NCBI RefSeq assembly: GCF_000419765.1
Contig: NZ_ATTQ01000019.1
Location: 50,647-114,646, forward strand
Source: Rhizobium mongolense USDA 1844
GTDB lineage: Bacteria; Pseudomonadota; Alphaproteobacteria; Rhizobiales; Rhizobiaceae
Direction: 5' to 3'
DNA length: 64,000 nt
The position numbers and the translations under genes are program-made. Shown here piece by piece: positions 30,698-40,528 of the stretch. Below the pieces are notes generated by a model, which saw only the letters and a list, made by a program, of their open reading frames with translations, ran no database searches and was not told the origin of the DNA. Each line of letters begins with the position of its first letter. The first letter of the stretch is position 1.

Positions 30698-31573
30698 TCA
30701 ATTGCCGAAGCGGAAGGGCGGCAAGCCCTCGGCGTCCAGGTCGAAAGCAACGACCGTGCCCGCTTCGAAACGTCCGCTGCGTTTGGTCGACAGGCTCGTG
30801 ACGAAGAGCGTCCGCATGTCAGGACCGCCAAAACAGGGCATCGTCGGCGCGGCGACCGGCAGAATGTAGATTTCGAGGATCTCACCGGCGGGAGAAATCC
30901 GGTTAAGCCGGCCCGCGGAAACGCCCGCACTCCAATAGTAGCCGTCCCGGTCGGTTGCGCCGCCATCGGGCCGGCCCTCCTCCTCCGAAAAGACGCGAAG
31001 CCGGCTGGCGTTCGCGAGCTCGCCTTCTTCCGGATCGAAATCAAAAGCCTGCAGGAAACATTGGCGGCTGTCGGAGTGATACATGCGCCGGCCGTCTGGT
31101 GACCAAGCAAGCCCGTTCGAGCTGGTCAGCCCTGTTGCGACGGTCCGTGCGCTGCCGTCCGGCCCCAGGCGGTAGAGCGCAGCGTCATTGGTCTGCGGCT
31201 TGGCCTCGCTCATGGACCCGACCCAGAAATGGCCGTCGGGGCCGACCTTCCCATCGTTGAGACGACAGTTGACGCGCCCCACCGGATCGCACAAAAGCTC
31301 GAAGTCTCCGGAAACGGGATCGAAAAGATGCAGGCCCGTTCGAAGTGCGACCACGAGACGCCGGTCGCGGCAAAGCCCAAGGCTGCCGATCGCGGACGGC
31401 ATGTCAAAGCGATCGACCTTTCCTTGCGGCAAGATCCGGATGACAGCTGGCGCCTGTATGTCGACAAGCCAGAGCGTGCCGCTCTTTTCGTCCCATACCG
31501 GCGATTCACCCACTCCCAGCGGCTGCTGCAGCACCGGACGGACTTGCGGACGGACGATCCGCGGCGCCGTCAT
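30698..31573 (-). CDS. SMP-30/gluconolactonase-family lactonase
   Basis: A 291-residue six-bladed beta-propeller. Metal-site residues visible are Glu23 in GESPVWDE, Asn in TSSNGLAWSPDG and Asp in GRPDGGATDRDG. It hydrolyses sugar-acid lactones such as those made by uronate dehydrogenase from galacturonate or glucuronate, so its place right after udh makes sense. The start overlaps the udh stop (ATGA). Cytoplasmic, no signal peptide. Exact lactone not determined. Confidence 0.87.
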   Translation of the reverse strand: MTAPRIVRPQVRPVLQQPLGVGESPVWDEKSGTLWLVDIQAPAVIRILPQGKVDRFDMPSAIGSLGLCRDRRLVVALRTGLHLFDPVSGDFELLCDPVGRVNCRLNDGKVGPDGHFWVGSMSEAKPQTNDAALYRLGPDGSARTVATGLTSSNGLAWSPDGRRMYHSDSRQCFLQAFDFDPEEGELANASRLRVFSEEEGRPDGGATDRDGYYWSAGVSAGRLNRISPAGEILEIYILPVAAPTMPCFGGPDMRTLFVTSLSTKRSGRFEAGTVVAFDLDAEGLPPFRFGN

Positions 31574-32400
31574 GGAACCGTCTCCGGGCTCTTGGCCAAA
31601 CCCTCGGCATCGCGCATGCGGATGTTGCCGTCGTGATTGGTCTCGCAGAACGCTCCGCCCTGGAACGCAAGGGCGACCGGCCCTTCGGACGGCTCCTCGA
31701 TGCGAGCATGATCACGAGGCCGGTCTTGCGGCTGGTAGCCAAGTCTGCTTGCCAACCCGTTGTTCCACCAACGCTCCTCGGCGTCGGAAACGCCATAGAC
31801 GACGGTTGCCGCGATGAGGGGGTGGGTAAGGCCGATTCCGACCAGTTGCGCCAGGTCACGTGCACTGATCCAGATTGCCATGGACCGCTCGCTGGCCGGA
31901 TAGGTGCCCGCGTTGCCGATGCGGATGGAAAGAGTGCGAATGCCGCAGGTGTCGTAATATAACCCTGCCACCAGTTCGCCCCAGCACTTGGAAAGCCCGT
32001 AGGGGCTGTCCGGACGCATCGGATCCAGCGGCGAGACGAGCTGGCCGCGCGGATAAAAACCGGTCACATGGTTGCTTGAGGCGTAAACCACCCGTTCAAC
32101 CTTGTTGATCCGCGCCGCTTCATAGAGATTGAAAGTGCCGAGGACATTCGCATCCAAAATCGCGCGCATGTCGACGCCGCTTGCTATCCCGGCCAGATGA
32201 ACTACGCCGTCAACCTCTTGCAGGGCAGCATTTGCCTCATCGCGCCTTGCAAGATCGGCTCTCACGAAGCTTTCGTTCTTGCCCAGCGCTGCAGGCTCGT
32301 CGATGTCGATCAGACGCAGATGCTCGGCATGCGGCCGAAGAAGCGGCCTCAGCAATGTGCCTACGCGCCCGGCAGCGCCTGTGAGGGCCAGCCGTTTCAT
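31570..32400 (-). CDS. udh: NAD-dependent uronate dehydrogenase
   Basis: A 276-residue extended SDR protein. The NAD site is TGAAGRVGT at residues 7-15; the catalytic set is S109 in YASSNHVTG and Y134xxxK138 in PYGLSKCWGE. Length and motifs match Agrobacterium uronate dehydrogenase, which oxidises D-galacturonate and D-glucuronate to aldarolactones. The start is ATG 32400 after GGGAGGAAGG; the longer frame to 32454 runs into the GntR gene. It is the first catabolic gene after its probable regulator and overlaps the lactonase gene. Confidence 0.85.
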   Translation of the reverse strand: MKRLALTGAAGRVGTLLRPLLRPHAEHLRLIDIDEPAALGKNESFVRADLARRDEANAALQEVDGVVHLAGIASGVDMRAILDANVLGTFNLYEAARINKVERVVYASSNHVTGFYPRGQLVSPLDPMRPDSPYGLSKCWGELVAGLYYDTCGIRTLSIRIGNAGTYPASERSMAIWISARDLAQLVGIGLTHPLIAATVVYGVSDAEERWWNNGLASRLGYQPQDRPRDHARIEEPSEGPVALAFQGGAFCETNHDGNIRMRDAEGLAKSPETVP

Positions 32401-32422
32401 CGTTCCTTCCTCCCATTGTCGC

Positions 32423-33136
32423 TCAAACGCCCTGGAACATGCGGGCGCGCGCATTCAATATGTGTCTCTTCATAGCGTCGTGGGCCTCGGCTTCGTTTCG
32501 CGCAAAGATCGCCGCCACGATGACCGCGTGTTCATCCTGGACGCTGCGTATCTGTTCGGGCGTCCGTTTGAGGCTCAAGCTTCGCGTCACGGAATGTCCG
32601 ATTGCGAAATGCGGCCTGAACCATTCGCGTACCGTGATGTGGAACTGGTTCCCAGTCGCCATGGCAATCGCATCGTGAAGCGCCTGATCCTCCTCGGCGC
32701 CGAGCTTGCCGTCCCTTAGACATTGTTCAATCGCAGAAAGGGCAGCCGTTATCCGCTCCTTGTCGGCTGGTTGCCAGTTGCGTGCGGCAAGTTCGGCAGC
32801 CTCGGCCTCCAGGCCGGCGCGGAACTCAAAGAAGCGCTGCACGTCGGCAAGCGAGCCGACCGGGACCATTTTCAGCATGGACGAGTCCGGCCGCTGCCGC
32901 ACATAGGAGCCCGACCCCTTGCGCGAGACGACCAGTCCGTCGACCCTTAAACGCTCGAGCGCTTCACGCACGACCGGCCTCGATGCGCCAAACATAACGG
33001 CAAGCTTCGATTCCGGCGGCAGCCGTTCATTCACCGGAAAGTTTCCGTCCGCGATCATCCCCACGATCTTCTCGTAGATGATGTCGCTGAAACGTGTTGC
33101 GCCCCTGTTGGGGTCGGCAACGGCCGACAGTTTCAT
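32423..33136 (-). CDS. GntR/FadR-type (FCD) transcriptional regulator
   Basis: A 237-residue regulator: winged HTH at residues 15-80 (IIYEKIVGMIADGNFPVNER, RPVVREALERLRVDGL) and an FCD effector domain at about 95-225 with its helical metal or acid-binding core (ALHDAIAMATGN, EHAVIVAAI). By family knowledge FCD regulators respond to sugar acids and repress catabolic operons. It sits at the head of the leftward operon and faces the second importer across a 281-nt gap, so it probably controls both. AAGAAGG precedes the ATG. Confidence 0.88.
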   Translation of the reverse strand: MKLSAVADPNRGATRFSDIIYEKIVGMIADGNFPVNERLPPESKLAVMFGASRPVVREALERLRVDGLVVSRKGSGSYVRQRPDSSMLKMVPVGSLADVQRFFEFRAGLEAEAAELAARNWQPADKERITAALSAIEQCLRDGKLGAEEDQALHDAIAMATGNQFHITVREWFRPHFAIGHSVTRSLSLKRTPEQIRSVQDEHAVIVAAIFARNEAEAHDAMKRHILNARARMFQGV

Positions 33137-33268
33137 CGTCCTTCTTCTTTCTGCCGCCAGGCAGCAAATTCTGCAGAGCCCCCATCACCCGGAGCGTTGC
33201 CGCAATGACTCTGGCGCGACCGTTTTTTGCGGCGACTACAACCACTTTCCATGTTGAAGGGCTACTAA

Positions 33269-33286
33269 ATCTGTCATTATCTGTCA
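33269..33286. promoter_or_regulatory. ATCTGTCA direct repeat between divergent operons
   Basis: ATCTGTCA occurs twice, 10 bp apart (one helical turn), in the gap between the GntR-led operon and the second importer. It is a candidate operator for the GntR regulator, though FCD regulators usually prefer palindromes. Confidence 0.4.
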
Positions 33287-33417
33287 ACTCTTGTAATTAT
33301 TTGAGAACATGTCTATGGTCGGCTCATGGCGCTGAGAAGGGCGTCTTGCGCCGAGTTGGGAGCTCGTCGCGCCGGTTCACACCAGCGTCGTTCCGGCAAA
33401 AAAAGGGAGGAACTTCG

Positions 33418-35355
33418 ATGCGCGATGAAATATTGTCTCGCGGCGTGACCAGGCGCGCCGTGCTCGGGGGCATGGCCGGTGTGGCAGCTCTGTCCATGGC
33501 CGGACGCGCCGTTGCGGCAGGCGGCGAGGCGCCCGCATGGGCACAGCTTGCGCAAGACGGAAAGCTGCCGCCGCTTGCCGAACGGCTGCCAAAGAAGCCG
33601 ATGGTCGTGACACCTTTCGAAAAGGCCGGCACCTATGGCGGAACGCTCCGTCGCGGCCTCAGGGGCTCATCCGACCATAACGGCATCCTGCGCATGGTCG
33701 GCAACCAAAGCCTCGTGCGCTGGAATCTGGAGTTTACGCAAGTTATGCCCAACCTCGCTGAACGTTGGGAGATCAACGACGACGCCTCGCAATTCACCTT
33801 CCACCTGATCGAAGGGGTGCGCTGGTCCGACGGTCATCCTTTTACCGCCGACGACATCGTCTTCGCCATTGAGGATTGCGTCAAGAACAGCGAGCTCTAC
33901 AGCTCGACACCTGCGCAGCTGTCTGTTGCCGGCAAGGCCGTCAAGGTCGAGAAGATCGATGATTTTACGGTGAAGTTCACCTTTGCAGCGGCAAACGCGC
34001 TCTATCTGGAAAACCTCGCGACACCGCTCGGCCAGCATCCGACACTCTTTCCGAAGCACTACTGCAGCCAATTCCTGCCGAAGTACAATCCCAATATCGC
34101 CGAAGAGGTGAGAAAGGCAGGCGTGGGCAGCTGGACCGATCTCTTCCGCGCGCGTTGCGGCGATATCGAGATCCCGTCGCGGTGGGGCAACCCCGACAAG
34201 CCGACGCTCGATCCATGGGTTGTGAAGGAGCCTTACAGCGGTGGCGCGACGCGCGTCGTCATGACCCGGAACCCCTATTTCTGGCAGGTCGACACCCAGG
34301 GCAACCAGCTTCCCTATATCGACGAGATCAATTTCAGCATCTCGCAGGACGTGGAGTCGCTGATGCTGAATGTCATCTCGGGAAAGATCGACATCCAGGA
34401 ACGCCATATCAGCGTTCTTTCAAACAAGCCGACACTCTCCCAGAACATGGAAAAAGGCGGTTATCGCCTGCTGTCGCTGGTGCCTTCGGCCTCCCAGCAG
34501 TGCCAGATCTATTTCAATATGACCCACAAGGATCCTGCCCTGCGCAAGATGTTTGCCGACAAGTCGTTCAGGCAGGCGCTTTCGCTTGCAATCAACCGGC
34601 AGGAATTGATCGACATCGTCTATTTCGGCCAGAGCGAAGCCTATCAGGCCGGCCCTCGTCCGGAACACCCTTGGTACCATGAAAAGCTCGCGCGCCAGTT
34701 TAGCGAATATGATCCTGATAAGGCCGGCGCGATGCTGGATCAGGCCGGTTACAAGATGGATGGGAGCGGCTTGCGCCTCCGGCCCGACGGCCAGAAGATG
34801 TTTTTCGCAGTCGACGTCATTCCGACGCTCTATCCCGACCTCGTTGACGCCCTGGAACTGGTCAAGGCGCATTGGGCACAAATCGGCATCGAGATGAAGG
34901 TCAACACGATCGAGCGCGCCCTCTACTACACACGCGGCGACGACAACGCGCATGATGCGGCAGTCTGGCCGGGTCCCGGCGGTCTTGATCCGATGCTTGA
35001 CCCGCGCGACTTCTTCGCCTTCCATCCGCAAGGTTCGCGCTACGCCATTCCGTGGTCGCTCTGGTATACGTCGAACGGCGCACGCGGCGAAGAACCGCCC
35101 GAAAGTCAGAAGAAACGCATGAAGCTTTTCGACGACGCCCGTTCCACCGCCGATCTCTCCAAGCGCGGCGCGATCATGACGCAGATCTTCGACATTGCGG
35201 CTGACGAATTCGAGACAGTGGGTCTCTGCCTTGCCGTCGGCGGTTTCGGCATCATCCGCAACAACCTGCACAACGTTCCAGAAAAGCAGCCCGACAGTTG
35301 GTCCTGGCCAAATCCAGGCCCTGCACTGCCCCAGCAATTTAGCTTCACGAGCTGA
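33418..35355 (+). CDS. family 5 solute-binding protein with Tat signal
   Basis: A 645-residue binding protein. The N-terminus (VTRRAVLGGMAGVAALSMAG) is a twin-arginine-type signal, so export may be in the folded state. Family 5 motifs include VRWSDGHPFTADDIVFAIED and ALSLAINRQELIDIVYFG. It is longer than typical DppA (about 530 residues), as in the glycan/opine-type subgroup. GGGAGGAACTTCG precedes the ATG; the open frame reaching 33094 is not used. It starts the rightward operon with two permeases, a double ATPase and two enolase-family enzymes. Ligand probably a uronate oligomer or derivative, by context. Confidence 0.85.
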   Translation: MRDEILSRGVTRRAVLGGMAGVAALSMAGRAVAAGGEAPAWAQLAQDGKLPPLAERLPKKPMVVTPFEKAGTYGGTLRRGLRGSSDHNGILRMVGNQSLVRWNLEFTQVMPNLAERWEINDDASQFTFHLIEGVRWSDGHPFTADDIVFAIEDCVKNSELYSSTPAQLSVAGKAVKVEKIDDFTVKFTFAAANALYLENLATPLGQHPTLFPKHYCSQFLPKYNPNIAEEVRKAGVGSWTDLFRARCGDIEIPSRWGNPDKPTLDPWVVKEPYSGGATRVVMTRNPYFWQVDTQGNQLPYIDEINFSISQDVESLMLNVISGKIDIQERHISVLSNKPTLSQNMEKGGYRLLSLVPSASQQCQIYFNMTHKDPALRKMFADKSFRQALSLAINRQELIDIVYFGQSEAYQAGPRPEHPWYHEKLARQFSEYDPDKAGAMLDQAGYKMDGSGLRLRPDGQKMFFAVDVIPTLYPDLVDALELVKAHWAQIGIEMKVNTIERALYYTRGDDNAHDAAVWPGPGGLDPMLDPRDFFAFHPQGSRYAIPWSLWYTSNGARGEEPPESQKKRMKLFDDARSTADLSKRGAIMTQIFDIAADEFETVGLCLAVGGFGIIRNNLHNVPEKQPDSWSWPNPGPALPQQFSFTS

Positions 35356-35449
35356 TTTTGCCGCTCCAGCGCCGTCCCTTTGCGGGGCGGCGCTCCTTCA
35401 AGCGCGCTGCCCGCAGCTCGGGAGCGGTGTTTAATGCAAGAGACGTCTC

Positions 35450-36436
35450 ATGCTGGTCTTCATCGCTAAACGCCTTCTCTGGATGGTCCCATCCCTTTTC
35501 GCCGTCAGCTTCCTTGCCTTTGTGCTTATCCAGCTGCCGCCGGGAGATTACGTCACGACATATATTGCGACGCTTGCGGCATCGAACGAAGTCATCGATC
35601 AGAATACCGCGGCGCAATTGCGTGAGCGCTTCGGCCTCGATGACCCGATGCTCGTGCAGTATTTTAAATGGATATGGGGCATCCTTTCCCGCGGCGACTT
35701 CGGCATCTCCTTTGAATGGCAGCAACCGGTTTCTGGCCTCATTTGGGAACGCATGGCGCTGACGCTGGTGCTCGCTCTTTCGACACTGATCGCCACCTGG
35801 GGGATAGCATTGCCGATCGGCGTCTTTTCTGCCGTGCGCAAATATTCGATCGGCGACTATTTCTTCACCGCCTTCACCTTCCTCGGACTGGCTATTCCAT
35901 CGTTCCTGCTGGCGCTGGTGCTCATGTATATCGCGGCTGTCGAGTTCGGCCAGGATATCGGAGGCCTCTTTTCATCCGAGTTCGAGACTGCGCCCTGGAG
36001 CATCGCCAAGGTCCTCGACCTTCTTTCACATATATGGCTTCCCGTCATCATTCTGGCCGTGTCTTCTACCGCGAGCCTGATCCGCGTCATGCGCGCCAAC
36101 ATGCTCGATGAACTGCCGAAGCCTTACGTCACCACGGCACGGGCAAAAGGTCTTTCCGAGTTCAGGCTGCTCGTGAAATACCCTTTGAGAATTGCGCTCA
36201 ACCCGTTCATCTCGACGATTGCCTGGCTCCTTCCAAACCTGATTTCCGGCTCCGTCGTCGTGGCCATCGTCCTCAATCTGCCGACGGCAGCGCCCTTGTT
36301 GCTGCAGGCGCTGATGGCACAGGACATGTACCTGGCTGGTGCCTTCGTGCTGCTGATCTGCGCGCTCACGCTGATCGGCTCATTGATCAGCGACATCCTG
36401 CTTGCGCTGGTCGATCCCCGCATCCGCTTGGAATAG
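35450..36436 (+). CDS. peptide-type ABC importer permease (DppB-like)
   Basis: A 328-residue permease with six membrane helices. It opens with MLVFIAKRLLWMVPSLFAVS, has the LPPGDY region after helix 1 and the EAA loop PYVTTARAKGLSEFRLLVKY, and ends LLALVDPRIRLE. Ribosome-site signal is weak (AAGAGAC). It lies 94 nt after the binding-protein gene and 9 nt before the partner permease. It forms the channel of the second importer. Confidence 0.88.
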   Translation: MLVFIAKRLLWMVPSLFAVSFLAFVLIQLPPGDYVTTYIATLAASNEVIDQNTAAQLRERFGLDDPMLVQYFKWIWGILSRGDFGISFEWQQPVSGLIWERMALTLVLALSTLIATWGIALPIGVFSAVRKYSIGDYFFTAFTFLGLAIPSFLLALVLMYIAAVEFGQDIGGLFSSEFETAPWSIAKVLDLLSHIWLPVIILAVSSTASLIRVMRANMLDELPKPYVTTARAKGLSEFRLLVKYPLRIALNPFISTIAWLLPNLISGSVVVAIVLNLPTAAPLLLQALMAQDMYLAGAFVLLICALTLIGSLISDILLALVDPRIRLE

Positions 36437-36445
36437 GGAGTCCTC

Positions 36446-37567
36446 ATGGCCGACATTGCAGTCACAAATCTTGCGCCGGATCGCGCCGCTGTCGCCTCGC
36501 AATGGCAGCTCATCTGGTGGGCTTTCCGTCGGCACCGGCTTGCCATGATAGCCCTCGTTGTCACCCTCTTGATGTACATCGTTGCCGTTATTCCGGGCTT
36601 CTTCGCCATCAACGATCCGAACCTGCAGAACGCTCGGGCGACCTTTCATCCACCGCAGAAATTGCACCTCATCGATACCGGCGATGGGATTTCCATTGGC
36701 CTGCACTACTATCCGCTGAAGCTTACCCGCGACCCGCAAACCCTTGCCGCGATCTATAAGGAGGATAGGACGAAGCGGGTCGACGTCCGGTTGTTCGGGC
36801 GCGGCTATGAATATTCCGTGCTCGGCCTTTTCAACACTAACATCCATCTGCTCGCTTCGTCCGAGAAGACTTCGCCCCTTCTTCTGTTCGGAGCCGACAG
36901 GCTCGGGCGCGATGTCTTCAGCCGGACGGTTCAAGGGTCTCAGATCTCGCTGTCGATCGGTCTTGTCGGCGTCTTCTTCTCGCTGATGCTCGGCATCGTC
37001 TTCGGCGGCATTTCCGGATATTACGGCGGCCGCATCGATTTCTTCATGCAGCGGCTGATCGATTTCGTACTCTCCCTGCCGACGATCCCGATCTGGCTTG
37101 CGATGGCGGCAGCCCTGCCGCAGGGCTGGCCATCAACGCTTCAGTACATGATGATTACCATCATTCTGTCGCTGACCGGGTGGGCGCAGCTTGCCCGTGT
37201 CGTGCGCGGTCGCTTTTTGTCCTTGCGCACCGAGGAATTTGTAGCTGCTGCAAGGCTCGATGGTGTTCGAGAAAGGCGCATCATCTTTCGTCACATGCTG
37301 CCGAGTTTCGCAAGCCACATCATAGCGTCGATCACGCTTGCCGTGCCGGCGATGATCCTTGCGGAAACCTCCCTCTCCTTCCTGGGCCTTGGCCTGCAGC
37401 CGCCGACCATTTCCTGGGGTGTCCTTTTGCGCGAGGCTCAAAACATACGTTCAATCGCTACGGCGCCGTGGCTCTTCATGCCGGGGGCGGCCGTCGTCGT
37501 TGCCGTCATGGCGCTCAACCTTCTCGGCGACGGCCTGCGTGATGCAGCCGACCCCTATAACAAATGA
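36446..37567 (+). CDS. peptide-type ABC importer permease (DppC-like) with large loop
   Basis: A 373-residue permease. After the first helix (MIALVVTLLMYIVAVIPGFF) comes an unusually long loop of about 95 residues before the LFGADRLGRDVFSRTVQGSQ motif, roughly 50 residues more than in ordinary DppC; this loop is on the periplasmic side and may touch the large binding protein. The EAA loop is RTEEFVAAARLDGVRERRII. The long loop matches the permease group that goes with the larger family 5 binding proteins. GGGAG precedes the ATG by 5 nt. Confidence 0.86.
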   Translation: MADIAVTNLAPDRAAVASQWQLIWWAFRRHRLAMIALVVTLLMYIVAVIPGFFAINDPNLQNARATFHPPQKLHLIDTGDGISIGLHYYPLKLTRDPQTLAAIYKEDRTKRVDVRLFGRGYEYSVLGLFNTNIHLLASSEKTSPLLLFGADRLGRDVFSRTVQGSQISLSIGLVGVFFSLMLGIVFGGISGYYGGRIDFFMQRLIDFVLSLPTIPIWLAMAAALPQGWPSTLQYMMITIILSLTGWAQLARVVRGRFLSLRTEEFVAAARLDGVRERRIIFRHMLPSFASHIIASITLAVPAMILAETSLSFLGLGLQPPTISWGVLLREAQNIRSIATAPWLFMPGAAVVVAVMALNLLGDGLRDAADPYNK

Positions 37568-37574
37568 GGCCGGC

Positions 37575-39302
37575 ATGACTGACATGGTTCCCATCACCGG
37601 CAGCAGACCGCCGCTCCTGCAGGTGAACAACCTGACCGTCGACTTTGCCTTGCGCAACGGCGTCTTTCGCGCAGTTGACGGTCTTTCCTTTTCGATCGAT
37701 CCGGGAAAAACCCTCTGCGTCGTCGGCGAGAGCGGTTCCGGCAAGTCGGTGACGGCGCGTTCCATTCTGCAGATTGTAGACGCGCCCGGCCGCATCGCCG
37801 CAGGCTCCATCGTCCTGAACGGCAAAGACGGCCGCCCCGTTGATCTCGTCAGTCTCAGCCCGCGCGGGCGTCAAATCCGCGCCATACGGGGCCGCGATAT
37901 CGCGATGATCTTCCAGGAGCCAATGTCGTCACTCTCGCCGGTGCACACGGTGGGCGACCAGATCATCGAAGCCCTCCGTCTTCACACCAGGATGAGCAAG
38001 GCGCAAGCACGCGCTGAAGCGATATCCCTCCTGCAGCAGGTGGAAATTCCCTCCCCGGAAAAAGCGGTCGATCGCTACACGTTCCAATATTCCGGTGGCA
38101 TGCGCCAGCGCGCCATGATCGCAATGGCACTCGCATGCAAGCCTCAACTGCTCATCGCCGACGAGCCGACCACGGCTCTGGACGTGACCACGCAGGCCGA
38201 AATCCTTGACCTGATTGCCCGGCTGCAGAAGGCTAATGGCATGGCGGTGCTCTTCATAACGCACGACATGGGCGTCGTGGCGCAAATCGCCGACGACGTG
38301 CTTGTCATGCACAACGGCGTTGCGAAGGAGTATGCGCCGGTCGAGCAGATCTTTCATGCGCCGAAAGACAGCTACACCCGAATGCTGATCGGCTCCGTTC
38401 TGAAGCTGGAGGCCAAGGCCGAAATCAGGCTGGCGCGGACGCCGCTCGACAAGACGGCAGCGCCCATCCTCGAACTGCGCAACGTCTCCGTGGATTTCGG
38501 CGAGGTCAAAGCGCTCGACGACATTTCCATTTCGCTCCTGCCACGCGAGACGCTCGGCATCGTCGGCGAAAGCGGCTCAGGAAAGACAACGATGGGCCGC
38601 TCGATCATGCGCCTCATCGATCCGACGGCGGGCGAGATCGTCTATCGCCGCGCCGATGGTGGCACGATCGATCTGGCGACGGCGAAAGGGCAGACGCTTG
38701 CCACGGCCCGACGCGAACTGCGCATGGTGTTTCAGGATCCTTTCGGCTCTCTCAATCCCCGCATGACCGTTTCTCAAATCATCGGCGAGCCACTGCTTGT
38801 CAACGGCGTCGCGAGCGGGCGGGCGCTCGACGAGCGCGTCTGCCACCTGATGGAACAAGTAGGTCTCGATCCTGCGAGCCGCGAACGCTATCCGCATGCC
38901 TTTTCGGGGGGCCAGCGTCAGCGCATCGGAATTGCCCGAGCCATCACGCTCAACCCGCGGGTCATCGTGGCAGACGAAGCGACTTCGGCGCTCGACGTAT
39001 CCGTCCGCTCCCAGGTGCTCGACCTTTTGATGCGCCTGCAGGATGAACTCGGCCTTGCCTACATCTTCATCAGCCACGACATCGGCGTCATTCGCTACAT
39101 GTGCGACCGTGTCGGCGTGATGTACAAGGGCCGGCTTGTCGAGGTCGGGGATGCGGACAAGGTCTGCAAAACGCCCGAGCACGCCTACACGCAAGCCCTC
39201 ATCTCCGCCATTCCGCGCCCCGACCCGCGCGATCGCGATCGCTCGCGGCGTTTCCGCTATGTCGAACCAGGCAATTTGAAGAACGGGAGTTCTGTGCGAT
39301 GA
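37575..39302 (+). CDS. double ABC ATPase (fused DppD-DppF-like)
   Basis: A 575-residue protein with two complete ATPase domains. First: Walker A GESGSGKSV (about 52), signature YSGGMRQR, Walker B LLIADEPTTALD, H-loop THDMGVVAQ. Second: Walker A GESGSGKTT (about 331), signature FSGGQRQR, Walker B VIVADEATSALD (Ala replaces the usual Pro after Glu), H-loop SHDIGVIRYM. It replaces the two separate ATPases of the leftward importer, so the two systems are not simple duplicates. GGC then ATG follows the permease stop closely. The frame is open upstream, but the start at 37575 fits the domain. Confidence 0.87.
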   Translation: MTDMVPITGSRPPLLQVNNLTVDFALRNGVFRAVDGLSFSIDPGKTLCVVGESGSGKSVTARSILQIVDAPGRIAAGSIVLNGKDGRPVDLVSLSPRGRQIRAIRGRDIAMIFQEPMSSLSPVHTVGDQIIEALRLHTRMSKAQARAEAISLLQQVEIPSPEKAVDRYTFQYSGGMRQRAMIAMALACKPQLLIADEPTTALDVTTQAEILDLIARLQKANGMAVLFITHDMGVVAQIADDVLVMHNGVAKEYAPVEQIFHAPKDSYTRMLIGSVLKLEAKAEIRLARTPLDKTAAPILELRNVSVDFGEVKALDDISISLLPRETLGIVGESGSGKTTMGRSIMRLIDPTAGEIVYRRADGGTIDLATAKGQTLATARRELRMVFQDPFGSLNPRMTVSQIIGEPLLVNGVASGRALDERVCHLMEQVGLDPASRERYPHAFSGGQRQRIGIARAITLNPRVIVADEATSALDVSVRSQVLDLLMRLQDELGLAYIFISHDIGVIRYMCDRVGVMYKGRLVEVGDADKVCKTPEHAYTQALISAIPRPDPRDRDRSRRFRYVEPGNLKNGSSVR

Positions 39303-40516
39303 AGATCACCGGAATTAGAACCTTTCTCATGCATGCGGGCCAACCTGCCCCCTCGAAATGGGCCTTGGAGGCGCGCTCGCGGGACGACGCGCCCAAACTG
39401 CTGCCGGGCACCAGAAACTGGCTCTTCTTGAAGCTCGATACCGACGAAGGCATCACCGGCATCGGTGAATGCTCGGGCTGGCCGCGGGTCATCGAGACGG
39501 CGATACACGATCTCGCACCACTGCTTATCGGCGAGGATCCCGCCAATATCGAACGGCTCTGGCAGAAGATGCATATCGCCATGATGGGCCACGGCATGCT
39601 TGGAACAGTTGGCGCCGGCGCCATGACCGGCATCGACATGGCACTTTGGGACATCAAGGGAAAAGCCCTTGGTGTGCCGGTCTGGATGTTGCTCGGCGGC
39701 AAGGTGCGCGACCGGATCCCGATCTACTCCCATGCAAACAGCCCCGAGCGGGCGCTTGCAGCCAAGGAGCGCGGCATCAAGGCGATCAAGTGTGGCGGGG
39801 TGGCCGATCCAGTTCGCAAGGTCGCTTCTTTGCGCGAGGCAGTCGGCAACGATATCGACATTGCGATCGATCTGCACGGACCGCCCTGGCTGACGCCGGC
39901 GGATGCCTGCCGGCTGGTGCGGGCATTGGAGCCTTACGAACTCTTCTGGGTCGAAGATCCGATTGCCCCTGACAACACCGATGGCTATCGGCGTATTCGC
40001 GATGCGGCGCACGTGCCTTTGGCGGCCGGCGAGCGTTCGGCAACCATCTTCGGCGAACGAGAACTTATCGAAGAAGAACTGGTCGACGTGATCCAGCCGG
40101 ATACCGGCCGGGCTGGCGGCATTACGCAGATGAAGAAGATTGCGGCGATGGCCGAGGCGCATCATATCCAGGTGGCACCGCATTCCGGCTCGCTTGGCCC
40201 GGTCGCCGAATATGCGGCCCTGCACGTGCTTGCTGCGATCCCCAACGCCCTCATCCTCGAGCGCATCGATGACGACTGGGACGGCCGCCGGCAGACGATC
40301 GTGCCTCATCCCGAGCAGGTCGACGGATTGATTGCAGTTCCTGATGCGCCGGGGCTCGGTTGCGACATCGATGAGACTTTCGTGGCTCGCTTCCCAAGTG
40401 GCGGCAACGTCTCGGTACCCGTGCCGGAGGATGCCGGCTCGTACAATCCCGGAACCTACAACGAGCATCTCTATGTGCAGACGCGTCTGTCGCGCTGCGC
40501 CTATTTCAATCGGTAG
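39299..40516 (+). CDS. enolase-superfamily (MR/MLE) sugar-acid dehydratase A
   Basis: A 405-residue protein with the capping and barrel domains of the mandelate-racemase group. Barrel residues visible: K161 and K164 in GIKAIKCGG, D191 and H193 in IDLHGPPW, E219 in FWVEDP, E245 in AAGERS and His in APHSGSLGP. The pattern D-L-H-G, E-D-P, G-E-R is that of acid-sugar dehydratases, which abstract the proton next to a carboxylate and lose water to give a 2-keto-3-deoxy acid. Its start overlaps the ATPase stop (ATGA). The substrate is inferred to be an aldonate or aldarate. Confidence 0.8.
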   Translation: MKITGIRTFLMHAGQPAPSKWALEARSRDDAPKLLPGTRNWLFLKLDTDEGITGIGECSGWPRVIETAIHDLAPLLIGEDPANIERLWQKMHIAMMGHGMLGTVGAGAMTGIDMALWDIKGKALGVPVWMLLGGKVRDRIPIYSHANSPERALAAKERGIKAIKCGGVADPVRKVASLREAVGNDIDIAIDLHGPPWLTPADACRLVRALEPYELFWVEDPIAPDNTDGYRRIRDAAHVPLAAGERSATIFGERELIEEELVDVIQPDTGRAGGITQMKKIAAMAEAHHIQVAPHSGSLGPVAEYAALHVLAAIPNALILERIDDDWDGRRQTIVPHPEQVDGLIAVPDAPGLGCDIDETFVARFPSGGNVSVPVPEDAGSYNPGTYNEHLYVQTRLSRCAYFNR

Positions 40517-40528
40517 AAGGACAAGAAG

